Positions 26,260-40,101 of a stretch of DNA of 64,000 nt are shown piece by piece. Location of the stretch: assembly GCF_051020975.1 (NCBI RefSeq), contig NW_027478167.1:11842001-11906000 (forward strand), written 5' to 3'. Each line of letters opens with the position of its first letter. Position 1 is the first letter of the stretch. A model generated the notes under the pieces. The model did not search any database. It was not told the origin of the DNA and saw only the letters and a program-made list of their open reading frames with translations. This DNA is from Osmia lignaria lignaria (taxonomy: Eukaryota > Arthropoda > Insecta > Hymenoptera > Megachilidae). Both the position numbers and the translations under genes were made by a program.

Positions 26260-29200
26260 TAATCGAGATATTTCTTCTTCTTGATGTTCTTCTTCTGCAC
26301 AGCTAAGCTGGAAGTGGCATTTGCAGCTCGCAATAGTGCAGAGTTATCTCAAAGAAAGGGGCCACGCCGTTTCTGTATCTCTATTATGTTGGTGCGGCTT
26401 CGGAACTTTTAAATATCTTGATATATCTCGAGATCTACGCATCTGATCAAAAAATATCATAGAACATAAAAAGTAGGAAACTTAATTCTCTACAAAAAAG
26501 GTCTCTTAACATTTTGCCATAGCTCGCTTCGTTTCCGAGATATTTGCAGATTTATCTCAAGGGAAGGGGCCTGACGGACATATTTCGAGATATTTCTTCT
26601 TCTTGTTGTTCTTCTTCTGCACAGCTAAGCTGGAAGTGGCATTTGCAGCTCGCAATAGTGCAGAGTTATCTCAAAGAAAGGGGCCACGGTGTTTCTGTAT
26701 CTCTATTATGTTGGTGCGGCTTCGGAACTTTTAAATATCTTGATATATCTCGAGAACTACGCGTCTGATCAAAAAATATCATAGAACATAAAAAGTAGGA
26801 AACTTAATTCTCTACAAAAAAGGTCTCTTAACAGTTTGCCATAGCTCGCTTCGTTTCCGAGATATTTGCAGATTTATCTCAAGGGAAGGGGCCTGACGGA
26901 CATATTTCGAGATATTTCTTCTTCTTGTTGTTCTTCTTCTGCACAGCTAAGCTGGAAGTGGCATTTGCAGCTCGCAATAGTGCAGAGTTATCTCAAAGAA
27001 AGGGGCCACGGTGTTTCTGTATCTCTATTATGTTGGTGCGGCTTCGGAACTTTTAAATATCTTGATATATCTCGAGAACTACGCATCTGATCAAAAAATA
27101 TCGTAGAACATGAAAAGTAGGAAACTTAATTCTCTACAAAAAAGGTCTCTTAACATTTTGCCATAGCTCTCTTCGTTTCCGAGATATTTGCAGATTTATC
27201 TCAAGGGAAGGGGCCTGACGGACATATTTCGAGATATTTCTTCTTCTTGTTGTTCTTCTTCTGCACAGCTAAGCTCGAAGTGGCATTTGCAGCTCGCAAT
27301 AGTGCAGAGTTATCTCAAAGAAAGAGGCCACGGTGTTTCTGTACCTCTATTATGTTGGTGCAGCTTCGGAACTTTTAAATATCTTGATATATCTCGAGAA
27401 CTACGCATCTGATCAAAAAATATCATACTACATAAAAAGTAGGAAACTTAATTCTCTACAAGAAAGGTCTCTAAACATTTTGCCATAGCTCGCTTCGTTT
27501 CCGAGATATTTGCAGATTTATCTCAAGGGAAGGGGCCTGACGGACATATTTCGAGATATTTCTTCTTCTTGTTGTTCTTCTTCTGCACAGCTAAGCTGGA
27601 AGTGGCATTTGCGGCTCGCACTAGTGCAGAGTTATCTCAAAGAAAGGGGCCACGCCGTTTCTGTATCTCTATTATGTTGGTGCGGCTTCGGAACTTTTAA
27701 ATATCTCGATGTATCTCGAAAACTACGCTTCTGATCAAAAAATATCATAGAACATAAATTGTAGGAAACATAATTCTCTATAAAAAAGGTCTCTTAACAT
27801 TTTGCCATAGCTCGCTTCGTTTCCGAGATATTTGCAGATTCATCTCAAAGGAACTGGCCTGACGGACATATTTCGAGATATTTCTTCTTCTTGTTGTTCT
27901 TCCTCTGCACAGCTAAGCTGGAAGTGGCATTTGCAGCTCGCAATAGTGCAGAGTTATCTCAAAGAAAGGGGCCACGCCGTTTCTGTATCTCTATTATGTT
28001 GGTGCGGCTTCGGCACTTTTAAATATCTTGATATATCTCGAGAACTACGCATCTGATCAAAAAATATCATAGAACATGAAAAGTAGGAAACTTAATTCTC
28101 TACAAAAAAGGTCTCTTAACATTTTGCCATAGCTCTCTTCGTTTCCGAGATATTTGCAGATTTATCTCAAGGGAAGGGGCCTGACGGACATATTTCGAGA
28201 TATTTCTTCTTCTTGTTGTTCTTCTTCTGCACAGCTAAGCTCGAAGTGGCATTTGCAGCTCGCAATAGTGCAGAGTTATCTCAAAGAAAGAGGCCACGGT
28301 GTTTCTGTACCTCTATTATGTTGGTGCAGCTTCGGAACTTTTAAATATCTTGATATATCTCGAGAACTACGCATCTGATCAAAAAATATCATACTACATA
28401 AAAAGTAGGAAACTTAATTCTCTACAAGAAAGGTCTCTAAACATTTTGCCATAGCTCGCTTCGTTTCCGAGATATTTGCAGATTTATCTCAAGGGAAGGG
28501 GCCTGACGGACATATTTCGAGATATTTCTTCTTCTTGTTGTTCTTCTTCTGCACAGCTAAGCTGGAAGTGGCATTTGCAGCTCGCAATAGTGCAGAGTTA
28601 TCTCAAAGAAAGGGGCCACGGTGTTTCTGTATCTCTATTATGTTGGTGCGGCTTCGGGACTTTTAAATATCTCGATATATCTCGAAAACTACGCTTCTGA
28701 TCAAAAAATATCATAGAACATAAAAAGTAGGAAACTTAATTCTCTACAAAAAAGGTCTCTTAAGATTTTGCCATAGCTCGCTTCGTTTCCGAGATATTTG
28801 CAGATTTATCTCAAGGGAAGGGGCCTAACGGACATATTTCGAGATATTTCTTCTTCTTGTTGATCTTCTTCTGCACAGCTAAACTGGCAGTGGCATTTCC
28901 AGCTCGCAATAGTGCAGAGTTATCTCAAAGAAAGGGGCCACGGTGTTTCTGTATCTCTATTATGTTGGTGCGGCTTCGGAACTTTTAAATATCTTGATAT
29001 ATCTCGAGAACTACGCATCTGATCAAAAAATATCATACAACATAAAAAGTAGGAAACTTAATTCTCTACAAAAAAGGTCTCTTAACATTTTGCCATAGCT
29101 CGCGTCGTTTCCGAGATATTTGCAGATTTATCTCAAGGGAAGGGGCCTAACGGACATATTTCGAGATATTTCTTCTTCTTGTTGTTCTTCTTCTGCACAG

Positions 29201-31297
29201 CTAAACTGGAAGTGGCATTTCCAGCTCGCAATAGTGCAGAGTTATCTCAAAGAAAGGAGCCACGGTGTTTCTGTATCTCTATTATGTTGGTGCGGCTTTG
29301 GAACTTTTAAATATCTTGATATATCTCGAGAACTACGCATCTGATCAAAAAATATCATAGAACATAAAAAGTAGGAAACTTAATTCTCTACAAAAAAGGT
29401 CTCTTAACATTTTGCCATACCTCGCTTCGTTTCCGAGATATTTGCAGATTTATCTCAAGGGAAGGGGCCTGACGGACATATTTCGAGATATTTCTTCTTC
29501 TTGTTGTTCTTCTTCTGCACAGCTAAGCTGGAAGTGGCATTTGCGGCTCGCACTAGTGCAGAGTTATCTCAAAGAAAGGCGCCACGGTGTTTCTGTATCT
29601 GTATTATGTTGGTGCGGCTTCGGAACTTTTAAATATCTTGATATATCTCGAGAACTACGCATCTGATCAAAAAATATCATAGAACATAAAAAGTAGGAAA
29701 CTTAATTCTCTACAAAAAAGGTCTCTTAACATTTTGCCATAGCTCGCTTCCTTTCCGAGATATTTGCAGATTTATCTCAAGGGAAGGGGCCTGACGGACA
29801 TATTTCGAGATATTTCTTCTTCTTGTTGTTCTTCTTCTGCACAGCTAAGCTGGAAGTGGCATTTGCGGCTCGCACTATTGCAGAGTTATCTCAAAGAAAG
29901 GGGCCACGGTGTTTCTGTATCTCTATTATGTTGGTGCGGCTTCGTAACTTTTAAATATCTCGATATATCTCGAAAACTACGCTTCTGATCAAAAAATATC
30001 ATAGAACATAAATTGTAGGAAACATAATTCTCTACAAAAAAGGTCTCTTAACATTTTGCCATAGCTCGCTTGGTTTCCGAGATATTTGCAGATATATCTC
30101 AAGGGCAGGGGCCTGACGGACATATTTCGAGATATTTCTTCTTCTTGTTGTTCTTCTTCTGCACAGCTAAGCTGGAAGTGGCATTTACAGCTCGCAATAG
30201 TGCAGAGTTATCTCAAAGAAAGGGGCCACGGTGTTTCTGTATCTCTATTATGTTGGTGCGGTTTCGGAACTTTTAAATATCTTGATATATCTCGAGAACT
30301 ACGCATCTGATCAAAAAATATCATAGAACATAAAAAGTAGGAAACTTAATTCTCTACAAAAAAGGTCTCTTAACATTTTGCCATAGCTCGCTTCGTTTCC
30401 GAGATATTTGCAGATTTATCTCAAGGGAAGGGGCCTGACGGACATATTTCGAGAAGTTTCTTCTTCTTGTTGTTCTTCTTCTGCACAGCTATGCTGGAAG
30501 TGGCATTTGCAGCTCGCAATAGTGCAGAGTTATCTCAAAGAGAGGGGCCACGGTGTTTCTGTATCTCTATTATGTTGGTGCGGCTTCGGAACTTTTAAAT
30601 ATCTTGATATATCTCGAGAACTACGCATCTGATCAAAAAATATCATAGAAGATAAAAAGTAGGAAACTTAATTCTCTACAAAAAAGGTCTCTTAACATTT
30701 TGCCATAGCTCGCTTCGTTTCCGAGATATTTGCATATTTATCTCAAGGGAAGGGGCCTGACGGACATATTTCGAGATATTTCTTCTTCTTGTTGTTCTTC
30801 TTCTGCACAGCTAAGCTGGAAGTGGCATTTGCGGCTCGCACTAGTGCAGAGTTATCTCAAAGAAAGGGGCCACGGTGTTTCTGTATCTCTATTATGTTGG
30901 TGCGGCTTCGGAACTTTTAAATATCTTGATATATCTCGAGAACTACGCGTCTGATCAAAAAATATCATAGAACATAAAAAGTAGGAAACATAATTCTCTA
31001 CAAAAACGGTCTCTTAACATTTTGCCATAGCTCGCTTCGTTTCCGAGATATTTGCAGATATATCTCAAGGGAAGGGGCCTGACGGACATATTTCGAGATA
31101 TTTCTTCTTCTTGTTGTTCTTCTTCTGCACAGCTAAGCTGGAAGTTGCATTTGCGGCTCGCACTAGTGCACAGTTATCTCAAAGAAAGGGGCCACGGTGT
31201 TTCTGTACCTCTATTATGTTGGTGCGGCTTCGGAACTTTTAAATATCTTGATATATCTCGAGAGCTACGCATCTGATCAAAAAATATCATAGAACAT
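25798..31297 (+). repeat. Seventeen-unit higher-order repeat, copy 1 (5,474 bp period)
   Basis: This block recurs in tandem at 31272-36771 at an offset of exactly 5,474 bp (17 x 322), the longest higher-order period in the window. Private markers keep their order: CATTAATCGAG, CTCGAAGTGG with GTGCAGCTTC, CATACTACAT, GGCCACGCCG, TTGATCTTC with CTGGCAGTGG, CGCGTCGTTTCC, GCCATACCTCG, GGCGCCACGG, CTTCCTTTCC, CTTGGTTTCC, GAGAAGTTTC with GCTATGCTGG, TTGCATATTT and GAAGTTGCAT. I noticed two differences between copies: 27103 G against 32577 A, and 29299 T against 34773 C. Confidence 0.9.
26205..27225 (+). repeat. Three-unit higher-order repeat, copy 2 (966 bp)
   Basis: Partner of 25239-26259. It is nested inside the first 17-unit repeat copy. 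The CATTAATCGAG marker appears a third time in the unit at 31696, inside the second copy. Confidence 0.83.
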
Positions 31298-34200
31298 AAA
31301 AAGTAGGAAACTTAATTCTCTACAAAAAAGGTCTCTTAACAGTTTGCCATAGCTCGCTTCGTTTCCGAGATATTTGCAGATTTATCTCAAGGGAAGGGGC
31401 CTGACGGACATATTTCGAGATATTTCTTCTTCTTGTTGTTCTTCTTCTGCACAGCTAAGCTGGAAGTGGCATTTGCAGCTCGCAATAGTGCAGAGTTATC
31501 TCAAAGAAAGGGGCCACGGTGTTTCTGTATCTCTATTATGTTGGTGCGGCTTCGGAACTTTTAAATATCTTGATATATCTCGAGAACTACGCATCTGATC
31601 AAAAAATATCATAGAACATGAAAAGTAGGAAACTTAATTCTCTACAAAAAAGGTCTCTTAACATTTTGCCATAGCTCTCTTCGTTTCCGAGATATTTGCA
31701 GATTTATCTCAAGGGAAGGGGCCTGACGGACATTAATCGAGATATTTCTTCTTCTTGATGTTCTTCTTCTGCACAGCTAAGCTGGAAGTGGCATTTGCAG
31801 CTCGCAATAGTGCAGAGTTATCTCAAAGAAAGGGGCCACGCCGTTTCTGTATCTCTATTATGTTGGTGCGGCTTCGGAACTTTTAAATATCTTGATATAT
31901 CTCGAGATCTACGCATCTGATCAAAAAATATCATAGAACATAAAAAGTAGGAAACTTAATTCTCTACAAAAAAGGTCTCTTAACATTTTGCCATAGCTCG
32001 CTTCGTTTCCGAGATATTTGCAGATTTATCTCAAGGGAAGGGGCCTGACGGACATATTTCGAGATATTTCTTCTTCTTGTTGTTCTTCTTCTGCACAGCT
32101 AAGCTGGAAGTGGCATTTGCAGCTCGCAATAGTGCAGAGTTATCTCAAAGAAAGGGGCCACGGTGTTTCTGTATCTCTATTATGTTGGTGCGGCTTCGGA
32201 ACTTTTAAATATCTTGATATATCTCGAGAACTACGCGTCTGATCAAAAAATATCATAGAACATAAAAAGTAGGAAACTTAATTCTCTACAAAAAAGGTCT
32301 CTTAACAGTTTGCCATAGCTCGCTTCGTTTCCGAGATATTTGCAGATTTATCTCAAGGGAAGGGGCCTGACGGACATATTTCGAGATATTTCTTCTTCTT
32401 GTTGTTCTTCTTCTGCACAGCTAAGCTGGAAGTGGCATTTGCAGCTCGCAATAGTGCAGAGTTATCTCAAAGAAAGGGGCCACGGTGTTTCTGTATCTCT
32501 ATTATGTTGGTGCGGCTTCGGAACTTTTAAATATCTTGATATATCTCGAGAACTACGCATCTGATCAAAAAATATCATAGAACATGAAAAGTAGGAAACT
32601 TAATTCTCTACAAAAAAGGTCTCTTAACATTTTGCCATAGCTCTCTTCGTTTCCGAGATATTTGCAGATTTATCTCAAGGGAAGGGGCCTGACGGACATA
32701 TTTCGAGATATTTCTTCTTCTTGTTGTTCTTCTTCTGCACAGCTAAGCTCGAAGTGGCATTTGCAGCTCGCAATAGTGCAGAGTTATCTCAAAGAAAGAG
32801 GCCACGGTGTTTCTGTACCTCTATTATGTTGGTGCAGCTTCGGAACTTTTAAATATCTTGATATATCTCGAGAACTACGCATCTGATCAAAAAATATCAT
32901 ACTACATAAAAAGTAGGAAACTTAATTCTCTACAAGAAAGGTCTCTAAACATTTTGCCATAGCTCGCTTCGTTTCCGAGATATTTGCAGATTTATCTCAA
33001 GGGAAGGGGCCTGACGGACATATTTCGAGATATTTCTTCTTCTTGTTGTTCTTCTTCTGCACAGCTAAGCTGGAAGTGGCATTTGCGGCTCGCACTAGTG
33101 CAGAGTTATCTCAAAGAAAGGGGCCACGCCGTTTCTGTATCTCTATTATGTTGGTGCGGCTTCGGAACTTTTAAATATCTCGATGTATCTCGAAAACTAC
33201 GCTTCTGATCAAAAAATATCATAGAACATAAATTGTAGGAAACATAATTCTCTATAAAAAAGGTCTCTTAACATTTTGCCATAGCTCGCTTCGTTTCCGA
33301 GATATTTGCAGATTCATCTCAAAGGAACTGGCCTGACGGACATATTTCGAGATATTTCTTCTTCTTGTTGTTCTTCCTCTGCACAGCTAAGCTGGAAGTG
33401 GCATTTGCAGCTCGCAATAGTGCAGAGTTATCTCAAAGAAAGGGGCCACGCCGTTTCTGTATCTCTATTATGTTGGTGCGGCTTCGGCACTTTTAAATAT
33501 CTTGATATATCTCGAGAACTACGCATCTGATCAAAAAATATCATAGAACATGAAAAGTAGGAAACTTAATTCTCTACAAAAAAGGTCTCTTAACATTTTG
33601 CCATAGCTCTCTTCGTTTCCGAGATATTTGCAGATTTATCTCAAGGGAAGGGGCCTGACGGACATATTTCGAGATATTTCTTCTTCTTGTTGTTCTTCTT
33701 CTGCACAGCTAAGCTCGAAGTGGCATTTGCAGCTCGCAATAGTGCAGAGTTATCTCAAAGAAAGAGGCCACGGTGTTTCTGTACCTCTATTATGTTGGTG
33801 CAGCTTCGGAACTTTTAAATATCTTGATATATCTCGAGAACTACGCATCTGATCAAAAAATATCATACTACATAAAAAGTAGGAAACTTAATTCTCTACA
33901 AGAAAGGTCTCTAAACATTTTGCCATAGCTCGCTTCGTTTCCGAGATATTTGCAGATTTATCTCAAGGGAAGGGGCCTGACGGACATATTTCGAGATATT
34001 TCTTCTTCTTGTTGTTCTTCTTCTGCACAGCTAAGCTGGAAGTGGCATTTGCAGCTCGCAATAGTGCAGAGTTATCTCAAAGAAAGGGGCCACGGTGTTT
34101 CTGTATCTCTATTATGTTGGTGCGGCTTCGGGACTTTTAAATATCTCGATATATCTCGAAAACTACGCTTCTGATCAAAAAATATCATAGAACATAAAAA

Positions 34201-36771
34201 GTAGGAAACTTAATTCTCTACAAAAAAGGTCTCTTAAGATTTTGCCATAGCTCGCTTCGTTTCCGAGATATTTGCAGATTTATCTCAAGGGAAGGGGCCT
34301 AACGGACATATTTCGAGATATTTCTTCTTCTTGTTGATCTTCTTCTGCACAGCTAAACTGGCAGTGGCATTTCCAGCTCGCAATAGTGCAGAGTTATCTC
34401 AAAGAAAGGGGCCACGGTGTTTCTGTATCTCTATTATGTTGGTGCGGCTTCGGAACTTTTAAATATCTTGATATATCTCGAGAACTACGCATCTGATCAA
34501 AAAATATCATACAACATAAAAAGTAGGAAACTTAATTCTCTACAAAAAAGGTCTCTTAACATTTTGCCATAGCTCGCGTCGTTTCCGAGATATTTGCAGA
34601 TTTATCTCAAGGGAAGGGGCCTAACGGACATATTTCGAGATATTTCTTCTTCTTGTTGTTCTTCTTCTGCACAGCTAAACTGGAAGTGGCATTTCCAGCT
34701 CGCAATAGTGCAGAGTTATCTCAAAGAAAGGAGCCACGGTGTTTCTGTATCTCTATTATGTTGGTGCGGCTTCGGAACTTTTAAATATCTTGATATATCT
34801 CGAGAACTACGCATCTGATCAAAAAATATCATAGAACATAAAAAGTAGGAAACTTAATTCTCTACAAAAAAGGTCTCTTAACATTTTGCCATACCTCGCT
34901 TCGTTTCCGAGATATTTGCAGATTTATCTCAAGGGAAGGGGCCTGACGGACATATTTCGAGATATTTCTTCTTCTTGTTGTTCTTCTTCTGCACAGCTAA
35001 GCTGGAAGTGGCATTTGCGGCTCGCACTAGTGCAGAGTTATCTCAAAGAAAGGCGCCACGGTGTTTCTGTATCTGTATTATGTTGGTGCGGCTTCGGAAC
35101 TTTTAAATATCTTGATATATCTCGAGAACTACGCATCTGATCAAAAAATATCATAGAACATAAAAAGTAGGAAACTTAATTCTCTACAAAAAAGGTCTCT
35201 TAACATTTTGCCATAGCTCGCTTCCTTTCCGAGATATTTGCAGATTTATCTCAAGGGAAGGGGCCTGACGGACATATTTCGAGATATTTCTTCTTCTTGT
35301 TGTTCTTCTTCTGCACAGCTAAGCTGGAAGTGGCATTTGCGGCTCGCACTATTGCAGAGTTATCTCAAAGAAAGGGGCCACGGTGTTTCTGTATCTCTAT
35401 TATGTTGGTGCGGCTTCGTAACTTTTAAATATCTCGATATATCTCGAAAACTACGCTTCTGATCAAAAAATATCATAGAACATAAATTGTAGGAAACATA
35501 ATTCTCTACAAAAAAGGTCTCTTAACATTTTGCCATAGCTCGCTTGGTTTCCGAGATATTTGCAGATATATCTCAAGGGCAGGGGCCTGACGGACATATT
35601 TCGAGATATTTCTTCTTCTTGTTGTTCTTCTTCTGCACAGCTAAGCTGGAAGTGGCATTTACAGCTCGCAATAGTGCAGAGTTATCTCAAAGAAAGGGGC
35701 CACGGTGTTTCTGTATCTCTATTATGTTGGTGCGGTTTCGGAACTTTTAAATATCTTGATATATCTCGAGAACTACGCATCTGATCAAAAAATATCATAG
35801 AACATAAAAAGTAGGAAACTTAATTCTCTACAAAAAAGGTCTCTTAACATTTTGCCATAGCTCGCTTCGTTTCCGAGATATTTGCAGATTTATCTCAAGG
35901 GAAGGGGCCTGACGGACATATTTCGAGAAGTTTCTTCTTCTTGTTGTTCTTCTTCTGCACAGCTATGCTGGAAGTGGCATTTGCAGCTCGCAATAGTGCA
36001 GAGTTATCTCAAAGAGAGGGGCCACGGTGTTTCTGTATCTCTATTATGTTGGTGCGGCTTCGGAACTTTTAAATATCTTGATATATCTCGAGAACTACGC
36101 ATCTGATCAAAAAATATCATAGAAGATAAAAAGTAGGAAACTTAATTCTCTACAAAAAAGGTCTCTTAACATTTTGCCATAGCTCGCTTCGTTTCCGAGA
36201 TATTTGCATATTTATCTCAAGGGAAGGGGCCTGACGGACATATTTCGAGATATTTCTTCTTCTTGTTGTTCTTCTTCTGCACAGCTAAGCTGGAAGTGGC
36301 ATTTGCGGCTCGCACTAGTGCAGAGTTATCTCAAAGAAAGGGGCCACGGTGTTTCTGTATCTCTATTATGTTGGTGCGGCTTCGGAACTTTTAAATATCT
36401 TGATATATCTCGAGAACTACGCGTCTGATCAAAAAATATCATAGAACATAAAAAGTAGGAAACATAATTCTCTACAAAAACGGTCTCTTAACATTTTGCC
36501 ATAGCTCGCTTCGTTTCCGAGATATTTGCAGATATATCTCAAGGGAAGGGGCCTGACGGACATATTTCGAGATATTTCTTCTTCTTGTTGTTCTTCTTCT
36601 GCACAGCTAAGCTGGAAGTTGCATTTGCGGCTCGCACTAGTGCACAGTTATCTCAAAGAAAGGGGCCACGGTGTTTCTGTACCTCTATTATGTTGGTGCG
36701 GCTTCGGAACTTTTAAATATCTTGATATATCTCGAGAGCTACGCATCTGATCAAAAAATATCATAGAACAT
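31272..36771 (+). repeat. Seventeen-unit higher-order repeat, copy 2 (5,474 bp period)
   Basis: Tandem partner of 25798-31297. It ends at 36772, where AACATGAAAAG replaces AACATAAAAAG. Right of it the neighbouring unit (36848) belongs to a different variant class, GATTCAGCTCAAAGGAACTG. Confidence 0.9.
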
Positions 36772-37521
36772 GAAAAGTAGGAAACTTAATTCTCTACAAA
36801 AAAGGTCTCTTAACATTTTGCCATAGCTCGCTTCGTTTCCGAGATATTTGCAGATTCAGCTCAAAGGAACTGGCCTGACGGACATATTTCGAGATATTTC
36901 TTCCTCTTGTTGTTCTTCCTCTGCACAGCTAAGCTGGAAGTGGCATTTGCAGCTCGCAATAGTGCAGAGTTATCTTAAAGAAAGGGGCCACGGTGTTTCT
37001 GTATCTCTATTATGTTGGTGCGGCTTCGGAACTTTTAAATATCTTGATATATCTCGAGAACTACGCATCTGATCAAAAAATCTCATAGAACATAAAAAGT
37101 AGGAAACTTAATTCTCTACAAAAAAGGTCTCTTAACATTTTGCCATAGCTCGCTTCGTTTCCGAGATATTTGCATATTTATCTCAAGGGAAGGGGCCTGA
37201 CGGACATATTTCGAGATATTTCTTCTTCTTGTTGTTCTTCTTCTGCACAGCTAAGCTGGAAGTGGCATTTGCGGCTCGCACTAGTGCAGAGTTATCTCAA
37301 AGGAAGGGGCCACGGTGTTTCTGTATCTCTATTATGTTGGTGCGGCTTCGGAACTTTTAAATATCTCGATATATCTCGAAAACTACGCTTCTGATCAAAA
37401 AATATCATAGAACATAAAAAGTAGGAAACTTAATTCTCTACAAAAAAGGTCTCTTAACATTTTGCCATAGCTCGCTTCGTTTCCGAGATATGTGCAGATT
37501 TATCTCAAGGGAAGGGGCCTA

Positions 37522-38540
37522 ACGGACATATTTCGAGATATTTCTTCTTCTTGTTGTTCTTCTTCTGCACAGCTAAACTGGAAGTGGCATTTCCAGCTCG
37601 CAATAGTGCAGAGTTATCTCAAAGAAAGGGGCCACGGTGTTTCTGTATCTCTATTATGTTGGTGCGGTTTCGGAACTTTTAAATATCTTGATATATCTCG
37701 AGAACTACGCATCTGATCAAAAAATATCATAGAACATAAAAAGTAGGAAACTTAATTCTCTACAAAAAAGGTCTCTTAACATTTTGCCATAGCTCGCTTC
37801 GTTTCCGAGATATTTGCAGATTTATCTCAAGGGAAGGGGCCTGACGCACATATTTCGAGATATTTCTTCTTCTTGTTGTTCTTCTTCTGCACAGCTGAGC
37901 TGGAAGTGGCATTTGCAGGTCGCAATAGTGCAGAGTTATCTCAAAGAAAGGGGCCACGGTGTTTCTGTATCTCTATTATGTTGGTGCGGCTTCGGAACTT
38001 TTAAATATCTCGATATATCTCGAAAACTACGCTTCTGATCAAAGAATATCATAGAACATAAAAAGTAGGAAACTTAATTCTCTACAAAAAAGGTCTCTTA
38101 ACATTTTGCCATAGCTCGCTTCGTTTCCGAGATATTTGCAGATTTATCTCAAGGGAAGGGGCCTAACGGACATATTTCGAGATATTTCTTCTTCTTGTTG
38201 TTCTTCTTCTGCACAGCTAAACTGGAAGTGGCATTTCCAGCTCGCAATAGTGCAGAGTTATCTCAAAGAAAGGGGCCACGGTGTTTCTGTATCTCTATTA
38301 TGTTGGTGCGGTTTCGGAACTTTTAAATATCTTGATATATCTCGAGAACTACGCATCTGATCAAAAAATATCATAGAACATAAAAAGTAGGAAACTTAAT
38401 TCTCTACAAAAAAGGTCTCTTAACATTTTGCCATAGCTCGCTTCGTTTCCGAGATATTTGCAGATATATCTCAAGGGAAGGGGCCTGACGGACATATTTC
38501 GAGATATTTCTTCTTCTTGTTGTTCTTCTTCTGCACAGCT
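37522..38540 (+). repeat. Three-unit repeat with CTAAACTGG and CTGAGCTGG monomers, copy 1
   Basis: Matches 38488-39506 at an offset of 966 bp. Markers are CCTAACGG with CTAAACTGG and TTCCAGCTCGC units alternating with a CCTGACGCACA unit. One difference was seen: 38044 G against 39010 A. Confidence 0.82.
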
Positions 38541-39506
38541 AAACTGGAAGTGGCATTTCCAGCTCGCAATAGTGCAGAGTTATCTCAAAGAAAGGGGCCA
38601 CGGTGTTTCTGTATCTCTATTATGTTGGTGCGGTTTCGGAACTTTTAAATATCTTGATATATCTCGAGAACTACGCATCTGATCAAAAAATATCATAGAA
38701 CATAAAAAGTAGGAAACTTAATTCTCTACAAAAAAGGTCTCTTAACATTTTGCCATAGCTCGCTTCGTTTCCGAGATATTTGCAGATTTATCTCAAGGGA
38801 AGGGGCCTGACGCACATATTTCGAGATATTTCTTCTTCTTGTTGTTCTTCTTCTGCACAGCTGAGCTGGAAGTGGCATTTGCAGGTCGCAATAGTGCAGA
38901 GTTATCTCAAAGAAAGGGGCCACGGTGTTTCTGTATCTCTATTATGTTGGTGCGGCTTCGGAACTTTTAAATATCTCGATATATCTCGAAAACTACGCTT
39001 CTGATCAAAAAATATCATAGAACATAAAAAGTAGGAAACTTAATTCTCTACAAAAAAGGTCTCTTAACATTTTGCCATAGCTCGCTTCGTTTCCGAGATA
39101 TTTGCAGATTTATCTCAAGGGAAGGGGCCTAACGGACATATTTCGAGATATTTCTTCTTCTTGTTGTTCTTCTTCTGCACAGCTAAACTGGAAGTGGCAT
39201 TTCCAGCTCGCAATAGTGCAGAGTTATCTCAAAGAAAGGGGCCACGGTGTTTCTGTATCTCTATTATGTTGGTGCGGTTTCGGAACTTTTAAATATCTTG
39301 ATATATCTCGAGAACTACGCATCTGATCAAAAAATATCATAGAACATAAAAAGTAGGAAACTTAATTCTCTACAAAAAAGGTCTCTTAACATTTTGCCAT
39401 AGCTCGCTTCGTTTCCGAGATATTTGCAGATATATCTCAAGGGAAGGGGCCTGACGGACATATTTCGAGATATTTCTTCTTCTTGTTGTTCTTCTTCTGC
39501 ACAGCT
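38488..39506 (+). repeat. Three-unit repeat with CTAAACTGG and CTGAGCTGG monomers, copy 2
   Basis: Partner of 37522-38540. It ends where CTAAACTGG gives way to CTGAGCTGG at 39507. Confidence 0.82.
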
Positions 39507-40072
39507 GAGCTGGAAGTGGCATTTGCAGGTCGCAATAGTGCAGAGTTATCTCAAAGAAAGTGGCCACGGTGTTTCTGTATCTCTATTATGTTGGTGCGGC
39601 TTCGGAACTTGTAAATATCTCGATATATCTCGAAAACTACGCTTCTGATCAAAAAATATCATAGAACGTAAATTGTAGGAAACATTATTCTCTACAAAAA
39701 CGGTCTCTTAACATTTTGCCATAGCTCGCTTCGTTTCCGAGATATTTGCATATTTATCTCAAGGGAAGGGGCCTGACGGACATATTTCGAGATATTTCTT
39801 CTTCTTGTTGTTCTTCTTCTGCACAGCTAAGCTGGAAGTGGCATTTGCGGCTCGCACTAGTGCAGAGTTATCTCAACGAAAGGGGCCACGGTGTTTCTGT
39901 ATCTCTATTATGTTGGTGCGGCTTCGGAACTTGTAAATATCTCGATATATCTCGAAAACTACGCTTCTGATCAAAAAATATCATAGAACGTAAATTGTAG
40001 GAAACATTATTCTCTACAAAAACGGTCTCTTAACATTTTGCCATAGCTCGCTTCGTTTCCGAGATATTTGCA
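38814..40072 (+). repeat. Four-unit repeat (1,288 bp), copy 1
   Basis: Matches 40102-41360 at an offset of 1,288 bp. Markers are AAAGTGGCCACGG, GGAACTTGTAAATAT, GAACGTAAATTG and AAACATTATTC. It overlaps the preceding three-unit repeat. Confidence 0.82.
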
Positions 40073-40101
40073 GATATATCTCAAGGGAAGCGGCCTGACG
40101 G

